A stretch of DNA of 64,000 nucleotides from Margaritifera margaritifera. Taxonomy: Eukaryota; Mollusca; Bivalvia; Unionida; Margaritiferidae. Shown piece by piece: positions 1 through 11,000 of the stretch (positions are counted from its first letter, which is position 1; each line of letters starts with the position of its first letter). The stretch covers positions 2,379,001-2,443,000 of the forward strand of contig JAQPZY010001405.1 of assembly GCA_029931535.1 (NCBI GenBank), given 5' to 3'. Made by a program: the position numbers and the translations under genes. The notes under the pieces are model-generated. The model did not search any database and was not told the origin of the DNA. It saw only the letters and a program-made list of their open reading frames with translations.

Positions 1-18
1 GTACTCTCGTATTTGTAA

Positions 19-93
19 ACCGTAGCTATAAATAGGCCTAAGTGGGGTTTTCCCAATAGCCTGAAAATAGAATTTTCAGAAAGAGATCAAGTC
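19..93 (+). pseudogene. Exon-like segment, left duplicate copy
   Basis: In frame with the segment at 34741-34895: TVAINRPKWGFPNSLKIEFS against TVSINRPNYDISNSLKITFS. Upstream codons fall outside the window. No stop within the aligned part. May be a live exon or a remnant. Confidence 0.3.
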
Positions 94-250
94 AGTACCG
101 ACAGAAAGGTCAATCTGATATAAATTGAAATCTACTTACATGTGAACATAATCATGTCAACAAACTGCAAGCTATCTCGTTTTGCTGAAGTAAAAGACAT
201 CGTCTTGATCACATATACAAGATAAATATCTCATGTCGATGACAACTTAA

Positions 251-932
251 GGTTTATGTGCCCTTCTTGGTCAACACACCATGTAATTTGGCGATATGAC
301 TTCAAATGAGCACAACAAAAACTATATATTGTAATTAATTTTAACCGATAGGAGTACCTAGATTACATTGCTGTAATTGCAAATAGGTATAAATAAATAG
401 TTAATCAACTGCCACTAGATGCCACTATAACAAGCAATGTTGTTTTTTTTGTGTTTTTTTTTTTTGTTTGTTTTTTTAGTTTTCAAAACTTCACCAAATA
501 TTTAAAACAGTCCAAAAAGATCTAGAATTTGTTATGAATTAACCCCCTAAATATGTAGTTGTAAAGTTTAGGTTACTCATCCGTGACATCAGTGACTACT
601 ATGGTTTGAATAGATAAACACTATTGTGTGAAGACACATGTGTGTGTACTCTCATGTAAACTTTTAGCGGTTGAGTCAAAATTGTTTTTTTAAATGGTTT
701 GTCATTTTCTGGTGAAGTTTCAGAAACTAAAAGAAATTAAATTGCTTGTTTAAGTGGCAGTTGATTAAATATTGTTACCTATTTGTAAATACAATACCGT
801 AATTTAGGTACTCATATCAGTTAAAATTAATTACAATGTATAGTTTCAGCTGTGCTCATTGCCTCTAAAGGTTTTAATCCGGCCCTGATAATCACAATAC
901 ATAGTGAAATGACCAAGAAGGGCACATAAACC
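251..932. mobile_element. Foldback MITE, 682 bp
   Basis: The termini GGTTTATGTGCCCTTCTTGG and its inverse are 23 bp perfect inverted repeats. The inverted homology continues inward about 200 bp on each side (to about 455 and from about 735), so the whole element can form a hairpin. The right duplicate copy (35070-35085) shows the empty site CTTAACGACTCC; here CTTAA and TAACG flank the element, consistent with a 3 bp TAA target duplication as in PIF/Harbinger-type MITEs. No coding capacity. Confidence 0.8.
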
Positions 933-1667
933 GTAACGATTCCATAATGGAGAAATTATATTAGAAATTATATGTTCCGTTCTGTCAGAGATCTCGATTT
1001 TAATCAGATTACAATAAGATTCAACACTGAGCTAATGTTATTAAGTATTTTTAAAATAAAGGGAGAGCAAGTCAGAACGGGGCATATGCGGGGTTGATGT
1101 ATGGAATATGAAAACTGTACTAGATGACATTTTGTATCGTCCAGGGAACTTCTAAAATTGAGGACCTCACAATGCCGTACTCAGGTAAAAGAAGAAGATC
1201 CATGCAAAAATTCTGTATATTTATCTCAAGCTTGCTAAAAGAAGTTCATTCATTTATATAATAAAACGATGACTAAATAAAAATTACCATTAAAAAAGCT
1301 TACAGTATAAAGCCTGCCTCGAATAGAGCCTTACTGAGTCATAAGCAAATATATACCTAGATAAGTCGTACCAGGATATACGCACATATTGTCAAGCTTA
1401 ACAAATAATAGGATGTTACAAATGGGTAGATGTGCGACACGTTGATCAACTTGAAGTGACATAGATAATATAAGTTACGAATACAATCGATTATATTTTG
1501 GATGTATTTTCCACATTATCAAGCAAACTCTCTATATTGTATGAAAATAAACGTTCACCTCTCTTTCTCTCTCTCTTATGGTTGGATTTTATTTTAGAAG
1601 GTAGCTGTGAAAAATTAACAGTGTTCATGGCTAAGATAACCATTCGGACGATACGAAAGTTTTACCA

Positions 1668-1682
1668 GAGAGAGAGAGAGAG
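1668..1682. repeat. GA microsatellite
   Basis: A short AG run; the duplicate copy at 37013-37031 has a longer run followed by a G tract. Confidence 0.8.
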
Positions 1683-1940
1683 CTCTTACCGCCATGTTGC
1701 ACTTTCTCTGGAATGCTTTACTAAGTTTTTTAAGACTTTTGAAAGACTTTTAACTGTAGCAGATGCAGGTCGACTATGAAATCGAAATATGCGAGCCGGT
1801 TTAGCTTCGTTGTCCTATGTTCTATCAGAAATATGCAAGCCAAGAATGGGCGAGATAAGTTGCATGTAGGACAATGGGATTAATACCAAATTAGCGATGT
1901 TTGCCTTCAACTGAGACGGGTTTAAACAAGAAAATTGCAT

Positions 1941-2337
1941 ACGCAGAATTGCGTGCATAGAGATGAACAAAAGTGTCCGGACCAGGACGGAATCACTATT
2001 GTGTCCAATACACAGAACTATGTGTATAGTGATGAACAAGGGTGTCCGAACCAGGACGGAATCACTGTTGTGCCCAATACACAGAACTACGTGTATAGTG
2101 ATGAACAAAGGTGTCCGAACCAGGACGGAATCACTGTTGTGTCCAATACACAGAACTACGTGTATAGTGATGAACAAGGGTGTCCAAACCAGGACGGAAT
2201 CACTGTTGTGTCCAATACACAGAACTACGTGTATAGTGATGAACAAGGGTGTTCGAACCAGGACGGAATCACTGTTGTGTTCAATACATAGAACTACGTG
2301 TATAGTGATGAACAAGGGTGTCCGAACCAGGACGCAA
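1941..2337. repeat. 69 bp tandem array, about 6 units
   Basis: The phrase GGTGTCCGAACCAGGACGG recurs every 69 bp (for example 2041, 2110, 2179). Because 69 is a multiple of 3, all frames stay open on both strands and give repetitive apparent proteins up to 180 aa. These are by-products of the repeat. The right duplicate copy has only two partial units. Confidence 0.9.
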
Positions 2338-2394
2338 TCAACAACTATAAACTTCAAAAAAATGTGGCTGTCCCGGTTCCGATGCTCTTGTTCA

Positions 2395-3195
2395 TGACTA
2401 ACACGTGAAGTCCGGTTTGTTTGAGGGGGGAGGGAGATGGCAACCCGTTTGCAGTAGGTTGCATCCCGTGTCGTTAGAGGAGAGGATCCTGGTAGTTAAG
2501 CAGAGGAAAGGCCGATGGTTACCACTCCGATAAAACACACTACTTTGACTTCAACTTCAGCAAGACGGGTGGTCAGAAGGACCCGCTCTAATAAATCGGC
2601 TAGACACACCAAGCTTCAGGATCTATGTTAAAGACAGATTCATTTTCACTGGTCTCCGTACATTTAAAGGTCTCCATTGCGATGAACGAAACATGTTGTG
2701 CTTAAACCTTAGAAGGACATGGCCTCAGTGGAGAATGGCATCTATCATATAGAACATTGCAAAAATAGGGTCATATTGTACCGCTCGCGTATAGGACACA
2801 TATAGCTTACTGAGACATACCTGCTGAAGGTTGAACCTCGACCAGAATGCATACCATTTCCAGTGTCCACTTTCACCTTGTGACACATTTTATTTTTTAT
2901 CTTTTATGTGAACTCAGTTAAGAAGCCTTTTGATGAAGAACCACTTTAGAAAATCTTGGACGTTCTTAAAAAATGTAGTTTATACAACACATTTTGATTC
3001 TATACTTAAAGGATTGCGTAACTTGTACCTTATATTTTGTTTTGTACTCCTTGTTTTATTTTTCGACCTATATGTTTACATTTATTTGGAATATTTTATG
3101 CAATTTTTATATATATTTTTGGACTTAGCTTTTAATCGGCATTCTATAACCAGGATTGTGCTGACATGCCGTTAAACTATATACATACATTCATG
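2395..3195 (+). mobile_element. Interspersed SINE-like repeat, long copy
   Basis: 2430-2740 matches 41390-41700 closely (GGAGAGGATCCTGGTAGTT, TTCAGGATCTATGTTAAAGA). 2820-3180 matches 9575-9850 (CCTCGACCAG, then CTGACATGCCGTTAAAC and a CATA tail). The tail block is the commonest repeat in the window. It resembles tRNA-derived molluscan SINEs (V-SINE/Meta-SINE type), but the family name is not certain. Confidence 0.65.
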
Positions 3196-4060
3196 TTCTC
3201 GTGTAAATGAGAAATCAGTGAATACTTTTTTTCTGTAACGTGTTACTGCTTTGCAAAAGCTGTTACAGATGTTTTCAAAGGTTTAAGACGTTTATAAGGA
3301 TGTACGATGGCGCTGTACACTAAAACAACAAGGATTATTGAAAACTATTATGCTCGTGACTCGTCAGGAAAGTGTTATGGGTGAGTTACTTCCCTTTGGT
3401 TCGCTATTTTGTCAAGCCTCGTGTATTTCAGTGTTATGTTCTTATACAACAGTTTGCTTGCTTCGCAATACGGTGTACTTACAGCACTAACTTTGCAAAC
3501 AGATTCTAGCCTGTTTAAATGCGAAAAACTCGGTTAGATTTTTTTCAAGTCTATGCATATGTCTATAGTAACTTTTAAAAACACAATTGTTAAAGTTGAT
3601 ATTATGTAAATAGAAAACACAAATTAAATCATGGCCATAAAAACATGATAAATTCAGACCTCACTTTATTGCAAATAATCACAGATATTCAGGCAAGACA
3701 AGATTTGTGGTAAGATAATATTTATTAAAAGTCGGCATGATTTAAAACAACAATTCAACATAAGCTCTAATGAACTTTTTACCGACATGACATAAAAAGC
3801 AATAACGACATCAAATCAAATACGATTTCAAGACATACAAACACAGCATAATACATAGATACAATTGGAAAAAACACGTAGCACATAACTTAAAATATAA
3901 GCAAGCAAAGCGTTTTAAAAAAGGCAGTAATTAAAAGTGAATTTAGTATACAGGTAAATTAAAAACCACAGGTTAGGATGATTTAAAGAATGCAAAAAAG
4001 CTAGGTTACTAAAAATTACAGGCTAACATCTAAAACGTAAAAGCATAAATTTAGGACTAA
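3196..4060. other. No gene seen
   Basis: AT-rich sequence without a usable frame, splice-bounded exon or recognisable repeat core. Confidence 0.5.
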
Positions 4061-4390
4061 AAACATGCTGAGATGAAGATTATGCCTTACTTAAAAAGAA
4101 AGGAGCTAACAGTAGGGCACTTGATAGTACATAAGACAAGAACAGTAAAACAAAACAGTAACACAAATATTAGTTGTCGTCATCATGGCATCATGCGGTA
4201 CACTTTTAATCATATTAAATTTGTTTATATCATACAACAAATTTTTCCGTATGTTTTAAGTACTTCGCATTTTCTTTACCTTTATCTTCTATTTATATAC
4301 TTCTATCTTTACATTTGTAGAATTTTTTATTTTATTCTTTAGTACATATCCAGGAGTGTGCTGAACTGCCGTTAAATTCCAGACAGATAT
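4060..4390 (+). mobile_element. SINE-like tail copy
   Basis: Ends CCAGGAGTGTGCTGAACTGC followed by CGTTAAATTCC and an ATACATAC tail, the same 3' end as at 3130-3190 and 34470-34515. The frame 4073-4342 falls inside it and is not a gene. Confidence 0.6.
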
Positions 4391-4714
4391 ACATACCTGA
4401 TGTTTGGTGCTATGTAAGCTGGTAATATTTTTTTCTTTTTTCAAGTAGGGAGGGCATAATTTCGGTATTTCATGAACGCCTATATTTAGTCGGTATTTTT
4501 AGGGTCAACACTTTTTTTATTTTCTCACCTGGCAAAAGATCATGTGAGCTTATGATATGGCACTCCGTCCGTTGTCAGTTGTGAATCCCCTGTCATCCAT
4601 TGTCAATCCGACCATCAACACTTGTTTGTGAACATTCTAGAGGCTTCATTTCTGATAGAGCTTTGATTAGACTTGGTGTGTACGTTAATATCATAATGAT
4701 TTCTCTGAAGAGTT

Positions 4715-5335
4715 TGATTATGAGCAACATTCATGCATATTAATGAGGCGATCTTCAATTTGATTGTCTGAGCTTTTGAATATTTTAGAGGAATAGTTTT
4801 TGAATAGATTTTGATCAGATTTGGTATGATAGCTGTATCATCTAGATTTCAGATAAGCTCGATTATAAGTGACATCCACGCATATTAATGAGGTGATCTT
4901 GTATATGATTGGTTCATATTGTGATAGCTTGTATCATCAAGATTTCAGATAAGTTTGATTATAAGCGACATCCATGGATATTAATGAGGTGATCTTGTAA
5001 ATGATTGGTTCATAGCGTGATACCTTGTATCATCAAGATTTCAGATAAGTTCGATTATAAGTGACATCCACGCATATTAATGAGGTTATCTTGTATATGA
5101 TTGGTTCATAGTGTGATAACTGGTATCATCAAGATGTCAGATAAGTTTGGTTATAAGCGACATCCACGCATATTAATGAGGTGATCTTGTATATGATTGG
5201 TTCATTTTGTGAAAACTGTAGAGGCTATATTTCTGAAAAGATTTTGATCAGACTTGGTATATAAGCTTAAATCATCAAGATCTCATATAAGTTCATTTGT
5301 GAACAACATCCACGCATATTAATGACGTGATTGAC
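4715..5335. repeat. Degenerate tandem array, about 97 bp unit
   Basis: GCATATTAATGAGGTGATCT recurs near 4736, 4880, 4977, 5073, 5170 and 5313 with shared text (ATGATTGGTTCATA, TCATCAAGATTTCAGATAAG). Outer units are more diverged than inner ones. Confidence 0.8.
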
Positions 5336-5869
5336 CTTGCATCTGATTGGCTGATAGATGTCTTGATTTTTTTATCAGATTTGGTATGTAAGCTTATAGC
5401 AGCAAGGTCTCAGATGAGTTTAATCATTGTTTATAGCACTTGTAAAATGTCAAGAGGTTCAATTCTAGTAATTTCAAAGCCATGTACACACGTGTTGCGG
5501 TACAGGCATTACTTGCTATTGTTTTTATTAGAGGAAAGTAACCCATAATAAGGACTTTTTAGAATCACAGGTCTGGGGTTATGCGTTATGCAGAGTTCTT
5601 CCCCTTGCAGAATTTTTTTTTTCAAACAGATAAAAATAATTTTAGAATACAAGAAGCATACATTTAACGGACATATTATAAAAACAACAAAATAATACAT
5701 GTTAGGGATTGTAATGAATGAAGTCTAAGAATCCAGTTGTAAGATTTGAACTTGTACAATGTCTATGCAACATTAGATGAAAACAAGCGTTTTTGAAACT
5801 ATATTATTAACATCACTAAATAATTATTGTTTTTCACACCCTATTGCTTCCACTCATGTGTAATTCATC

Positions 5870-6020
5870 TTACTATATTTTTCTATTATGCTTTCTTGAT
5901 TTTGTTGTTAATTTTATTGTAATATGACGCTCTACATTATTGAAATACTGTTATGTAAAAGTAGTAGTATGGGTCGATGGCCGACATTACCAATAAATTA
6001 TTGTGATTGTGATTGTCATC
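5870..6020 (+). mobile_element. LINE 3' tail fragment
   Basis: A 3' end of the form GGTCGATGGCCGACATTACC, AATAAATTA and a short ATTGTG repeat, as in CR1/L2-like elements of invertebrates. No coding part seen. 5336-5870 and 6020-6680 hold nothing recognisable. Confidence 0.4.
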
Positions 6021-6689
6021 GTTATTTTCATGATGAATGATTTGTAATTTGATATTATAATTATATAATAAGACCAATTTGTAAAATACCTATGAATTAT
6101 TACCATCTTCTGAAAGAAGAAGCTTTAACTTATGAAAAATGCCGTGTGAAAATTTACTAATACTAAAGAACTCGTAGCGGGGTTAACGAAACCAAACTTT
6201 CGTTGGGTGTCTCTAATGCACATCAATAAATGCATCTACATATGATGATTTCTTTACATATTTAATTCCGTGCAAGTAAAAGATTTTACTTTAATAAGAA
6301 CATATTTCTTATAAAACCATGCCCAAGTTTGTAATTTATTAATTTATTTATTTGCAGAAAGTTATGGTTACAAACTTTACCACATTTGAAATTCCAGATT
6401 TTTGTATTTAAAAAAAAGGGAATTTAATATGTTTGGTTAAAGAGATAATGGCAGTTGCTAATATTGACATTTTAATATTGCCGTTTGTCGTTTTATGTTA
6501 ATACATGTATTGTGCATTATTTCACGTTATTCATATATTCAAAGCCGTTACTTTTAAATGCAGTTTTGTGTATTTTTAGCTTTTAAAAAAAAAACAATTA
6601 ACCCAATATGCTTTCCTCCTAAAACACTTCCAAATTTATTTTCTAAGAGCAAATAAACCCACAACCTTAAAAAAATACCTGAACAATAC

Positions 6690-6795
6690 GGTAGTGGATC
6701 CAGGCTGATCAGATAGTGGAAATCGAACCCGCAACCTTCTGTTCACATATTCAGCGTCTTAACCACTGCGCCACAGAAGCTCCCTTGGGCGATCT
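6690..6795 (-). mobile_element. tRNA-derived SINE head
   Basis: On the minus strand it reads TGGCGCAGTGGTTAAGACGC (A box) and, about 35 bp later, GGTTGCGGGTTCGATTTCC (B box), both matching RNA polymerase III promoter boxes. No clean cloverleaf was drawn, so a SINE head is preferred to a functional tRNA gene. Confidence 0.6.
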
Positions 6796-7144
6796 CTATA
6801 GTTTCCAGATTATTACGCCAGAGGAGGGGCCCCAGGTGGTATAGACAGGCCCAGGAATCCTTGTAATACCAAGTAAGTGTATATACTTTAAGGGTGGGGC
6901 TCGAACAGTTTCTAAGTTATGAATCAGGGCCTAGTTTACAGGGGTCGGGAGAGAGATACAGGGGCCAATGCTGCTTGCATAAACCATAGCAATAATAATA
7001 CCAGGAAGAACTTCACACAAAAAACAGTAGTAATTATAGGTGAGTAAGTGACTAATGAGAAAAATTAATGAATTATTTAATTGAAAATGTGGTGGCTGTA
7101 AATAGATGATAGTTCTATCTGCGTGTTGTTGTCTTTTTTCTAGC

Positions 7145-7700
7145 ATCGATGGTTTAAGCCGCTTGGTTTCAGTGTTCTAAGGCGGCGTATCCAGTAAGAT
7201 TCTTTTACTTTCCAGTTGGGGTTGTGAACAATTGCAGTCAGTGTTACATCACTGAAAGTGTGGTCAAGGGAAAAGAAGTGTTTTGCAACTGGACTTCTGT
7301 CCAGCTTCTTTGTCATCCAATCGGATCTGTGAAGATTGGTCCTTTTGTGTAGTTTTTCAGTTTCTCCTACATACTGAAGACCAGATCTTGTACGTGATGA
7401 GATAAATTACATTCTCTGTTCTGCACGTTCTGTTTGGATCATGTATGTTCAATTTTTCGCTCGTAGCTGTGTTAGAGAATGTGCTGGTCTCTATCATATA
7501 ATGACAGGTTTTGCACCTTTTATCACCACAGAGACCAGATTTGCCAGGGTGGTCTTGGCTTGTAATTGGCGTTAGCTTTGCTCTGATTATGATGTCTTTG
7601 AGGTTTTTGGCCTGTGGTATGCTACTACTGGTTTGTTCAGGAGGATTAACTTTAGTGTGTTGCAAGATTCCACAATGGGCCAGTGTTTCTAACGCCAATC
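7145..7700 (-). pseudogene. Penelope-like element, RT C-terminus and GIY-YIG fragment
   Basis: 7700-7357 (minus) reads AKNLKDIIIRAKLTPITS, then CGDKRCKTCHYM and ENVIYLITYK, the linker with Cys motif found just before the GIY-YIG nuclease of Penelope-like retroelements. After a frameshift near 7390 the frame continues as GLQYVGETEK, PVAKHFFSLDHTF, WKVKESYWIRRL and GLN, typical of the GIY-YIG domain. The RT palm is missing. It lies in the same orientation as the TNFR-like gene, 190 bp beyond its stop codon. Confidence 0.75.
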
Positions 7701-7886
7701 ACAATCCAAGGTGGCACTTCGCTCCTATTTCCGCGGTATGATATAGCCGATTTGTTTAAAGTGCTGTTAAAACCAACAAACTAAACAAAACTTCAGTATC
7801 TCATTAGAATAGCATCCGCCGGATGATGAATCGTATAGCGAAATTAGCCTTGCAGTTAGGATTTGTACGGCCCTGAATCAATTTTC

Positions 7887-8014
7887 CTAACGTATGCTGA
7901 GATTGAACGCGTCCTCGTCGACGTTGTTTTCGTCGTTAGGTACTGCTTTTAACATCTGTGCTAATTCAACTTGCGACTGGTCCCCTAGAAACGGGGTGTC
8001 AACATTTTCTTTAC
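7887..8014 (-). CDS. TNFR-like gene, last exon, cytoplasmic tail
   Basis: The acceptor is TTACTTACTTTTCAG/GTAAAG; TAG stop at 7887-7889. Codes for residues 291-332, an acidic and Asn-rich tail (GDQSQVELAQML, then NVDEDAFNLSIR) with no death domain, TIR domain or clear TRAF-binding motif. No close poly(A) signal was seen downstream. The 3' flank runs into a Penelope-like fragment in the same orientation. Confidence 0.8.
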
Positions 8015-11000
8015 CTGAAAAGTAAGTAAATATTGACTTGTAAATACATATGGATCCAAACAACTGTTTGTTTAAGAGTTTGATATCCCTACATGAACTC
8101 ACATTTTGCTTGAGACACTAAGTCTATCTGCAATAAACCAGCAAAGATAACTGCTCCCTAACATGGGCACCATGACTGCTGTGTACAGAGAAATTATCTA
8201 TGAGATTGTAATTCTGTCCATATATTTATGTTTGTCTGTCTGAATATCTGTAAATGTATTTGTCCACAACTGTCCATCTATTTACTGTTTTACCCATCAC
8301 TAATGCTCTACCAACACTGACGCTTAACAGTCCTTCCATCCGTCCGTCCACTATCTCACTCTGGAATCCTATTTCTTGTTGATATAGATACATCCAAACA
8401 CATCTAGAATAAACATTCATGGTCAAATTATGTCGCCTTAATTAAGTTATTATACACAGAAAAAGAAACCCCTGGTTTTCAGACCCTTCATGATCAGAAC
8501 CTGCTGAAAAGTAGTTAAAGATTCTATAAAGGACAACAGTTACAACTCACCTTTCCGTGATCCAGTTGGACATTTGCTCTTGATAAATAAGACTGCTACA
8601 GGTATTAATATTACAGTCAGGCAAACTGTAAAAGAGATGAAATATTTATTTAAATGGGTGTTATTTTATTCGAGTGTTCACTCGTATATTTTAGGTTTTG
8701 CCAAATGGCGCTGAGACGTCAATTTTCCTTCCTGAGGTTCTATAGTTTTTATTCTCGTACCTTTTATCTTCCCTTGACCCTTTTTATACACGCTAGGCGG
8801 GGAGAGACTCGAGATTCTCGCGTTTGTCTGAATAGCGGTGCTCCACATATAGTGAGAACAAATGAACAACAACATAACCTTGAATCTCGAACTACAGAAA
8901 ATAAAATTTATTTTAATCGAATTTTAAATAGTTAAACATTCAAATCCAAGGTAATGATGATGTGTGTCAAACTTCATTACATGCGTCAACATTTAATGCA
9001 GTGTCATTAGATATGGCAATTTTGTATTAGAGAAACTAGCAGTGCAAAAAACGGATTTGATTTGATTTACTTGTATAGGTGTCATCGAATAGATAATATG
9101 TGCTATTCTGTTATTCATTTATTTTACATTTCTTTTGTTTCTTAAGGCCAAGGTATAAAATCGATGGATCGCTAGAAAGGGGTAGGTAGCATATATTATT
9201 TAGGAACTGTGATTAGTCGAGGAGGTGGAAATATGCTACTTCACCGGGGGGGGGGGGGAGGGCAAAAATCCCAATGAATTAACTCTTTTTATTGGTAGGG
9301 GTCCCAAGAAGTAAGTTTTGTAAGGGGGAGGGGGCAGCATTTCTTGCCACGTCACTGTAACCGTTTGAAATAAGATGTTAATCAAAAAGTATATATTGGT
9401 CAATCACATATCGCATAGCCAAATCGGCATGTTCTATGTACTTGGCAAAATATGTGGAATGAAAACTCAACATACAAGCTTCGTGACATTAAACCCATCA
9501 TTGGGTGGTATTGGTATTGTGTCACGCGCATTTAGAAACCACACACACCCACACACACGCGCGCGACCTAAGAATACCTGCTGATGTGATCCTCGACCAG
9601 GGTGCATACATTGCCAGCGTCCACTGATAATAAAACACGTTCCTTACGAAAGTATCTATTTTCACCATGTGATACAGTGGTTATTTGGTATAAACTCAAT
9701 TAAGAAGCATTTTGATGATGTACCACAAGAGAAAATCTTAGACTTTCTTAAAGAATACGGTTCATATAAGACATTTTGACCCTATATATTTATTTTAATC
9801 GGCAGTATATAGCCAGTATTGCGCTGATGTGCCGTTAAACCCTGCACACACATACACCCATCATTCGGTAAACAGAAAAACAGAACATAACCACGTCCCG
9901 GTCGATTCACATGACCGTTTTAGCTACACTCGGACATTCACTTGTGGTGAAGATGGAGAAAAGGATGCGCTTGCGCTATATTTAAAAAATAAAACAAAAA
10001 AAACAGCATTTTGTGCTTTGTCAATCAAGGCAAGACATACATGTAGGCATGTAGGCTAATACTTTCGTATTTAGGTAGGGAAAGGTTTTTATTTTAATGA
10101 CAATTAAATTTGAATGAATTATATTCTTTTATAACAACTACTAGAGGCAGTTGTTTACGGTTGTTACAATAAATGAAACCTTGGACAGTATGTAACCATT
10201 ATATAGATAAATTAGCAGTTACTAAGGGTCCTAATGTTAATCACTTATTAATACAACAAAGACGCTGGTAAAATAAATATTATTATGTTTTTATTCAACA
10301 AAATATTTCACGGGAAAACGTGTTAGGCCGCCCGAGCAAGACCCATTAATATATGTACTGGCCAAGCAATGTGTAAATAACATTCATATATGACGGTGTT
10401 ATCATAGGTTCCTGATGCATTCAAAGGTCGCTACTGAAATATCTTTGGATGTCTTATTAATAAAGTAACGACTTCTCGTCAAATTTATGTGGTCACCCTG
10501 ACATGAGAAAGCAACATACTTTTAGACAAAAATTAGTATCTTTATTCATTTTGTGTATGATACAACCGTCGCGGGGTTGCCTCAGCAACGCCACCTAAAT
10601 ACTGCATTTCTCAAAGTAAATCCATAAATTAAAGAAAGAAAAATTAAAAGCTTTGAAGTGGATGCTATTCTCGAGTATCTCTGGACAAGAAAAAAAAAAA
10701 AAAAATCTTTTCCATGTGCTAAATAGAGGAAACTGTCTCAATCAATCACGACGTATTGTTTATGATATATACATTCGACTTGGTCTGATTGGTTAATCAT
10801 CTTGTTAATAGCTAGCATGCCAAAGCATCATTTAACATTGACAATCTATAAAGTGTTAAGTTTAACCTGTCAAAATACTGTATTAGATAGCTTTCCCCTT
10901 TTATAGTGAGACGTCAGTTTTTAATGACTGGTTATTCATCTGCACACAAAATAGTACACAATAGATAACAGCGCGTGATTCATTATCAGTATAGGACAGT

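Larger units (their letters stand above)
1..2340 (+). repeat. Left copy of a long direct duplication
   Basis: Aligns in the same orientation with 34815-38165. Shared blocks: 25-100 with 34828-34900; 125-250 with 34946-35075; 940-1430 with 35085-35610; 1500-1940 with 36860-37330; 1985-2045 with 37785-37850. The left copy has extra the foldback MITE (251-932) and an expanded 69 bp array; the right copy has extra about 1.2 kb (35650-36850), a poly(A)-tailed piece and a SINE. Confidence 0.75.

Noticed and set aside
1815..2397. Three overlapping repetitive proteins of 118-180 aa on both strands
   Set aside because: Products of the 69 bp tandem unit, whose length is a multiple of 3; no start context, splice sites or domain.
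6690..6795. A functional tRNA gene
   Set aside because: A and B boxes are present, but I could not draw a good acceptor stem and terminator; a SINE head fits better.
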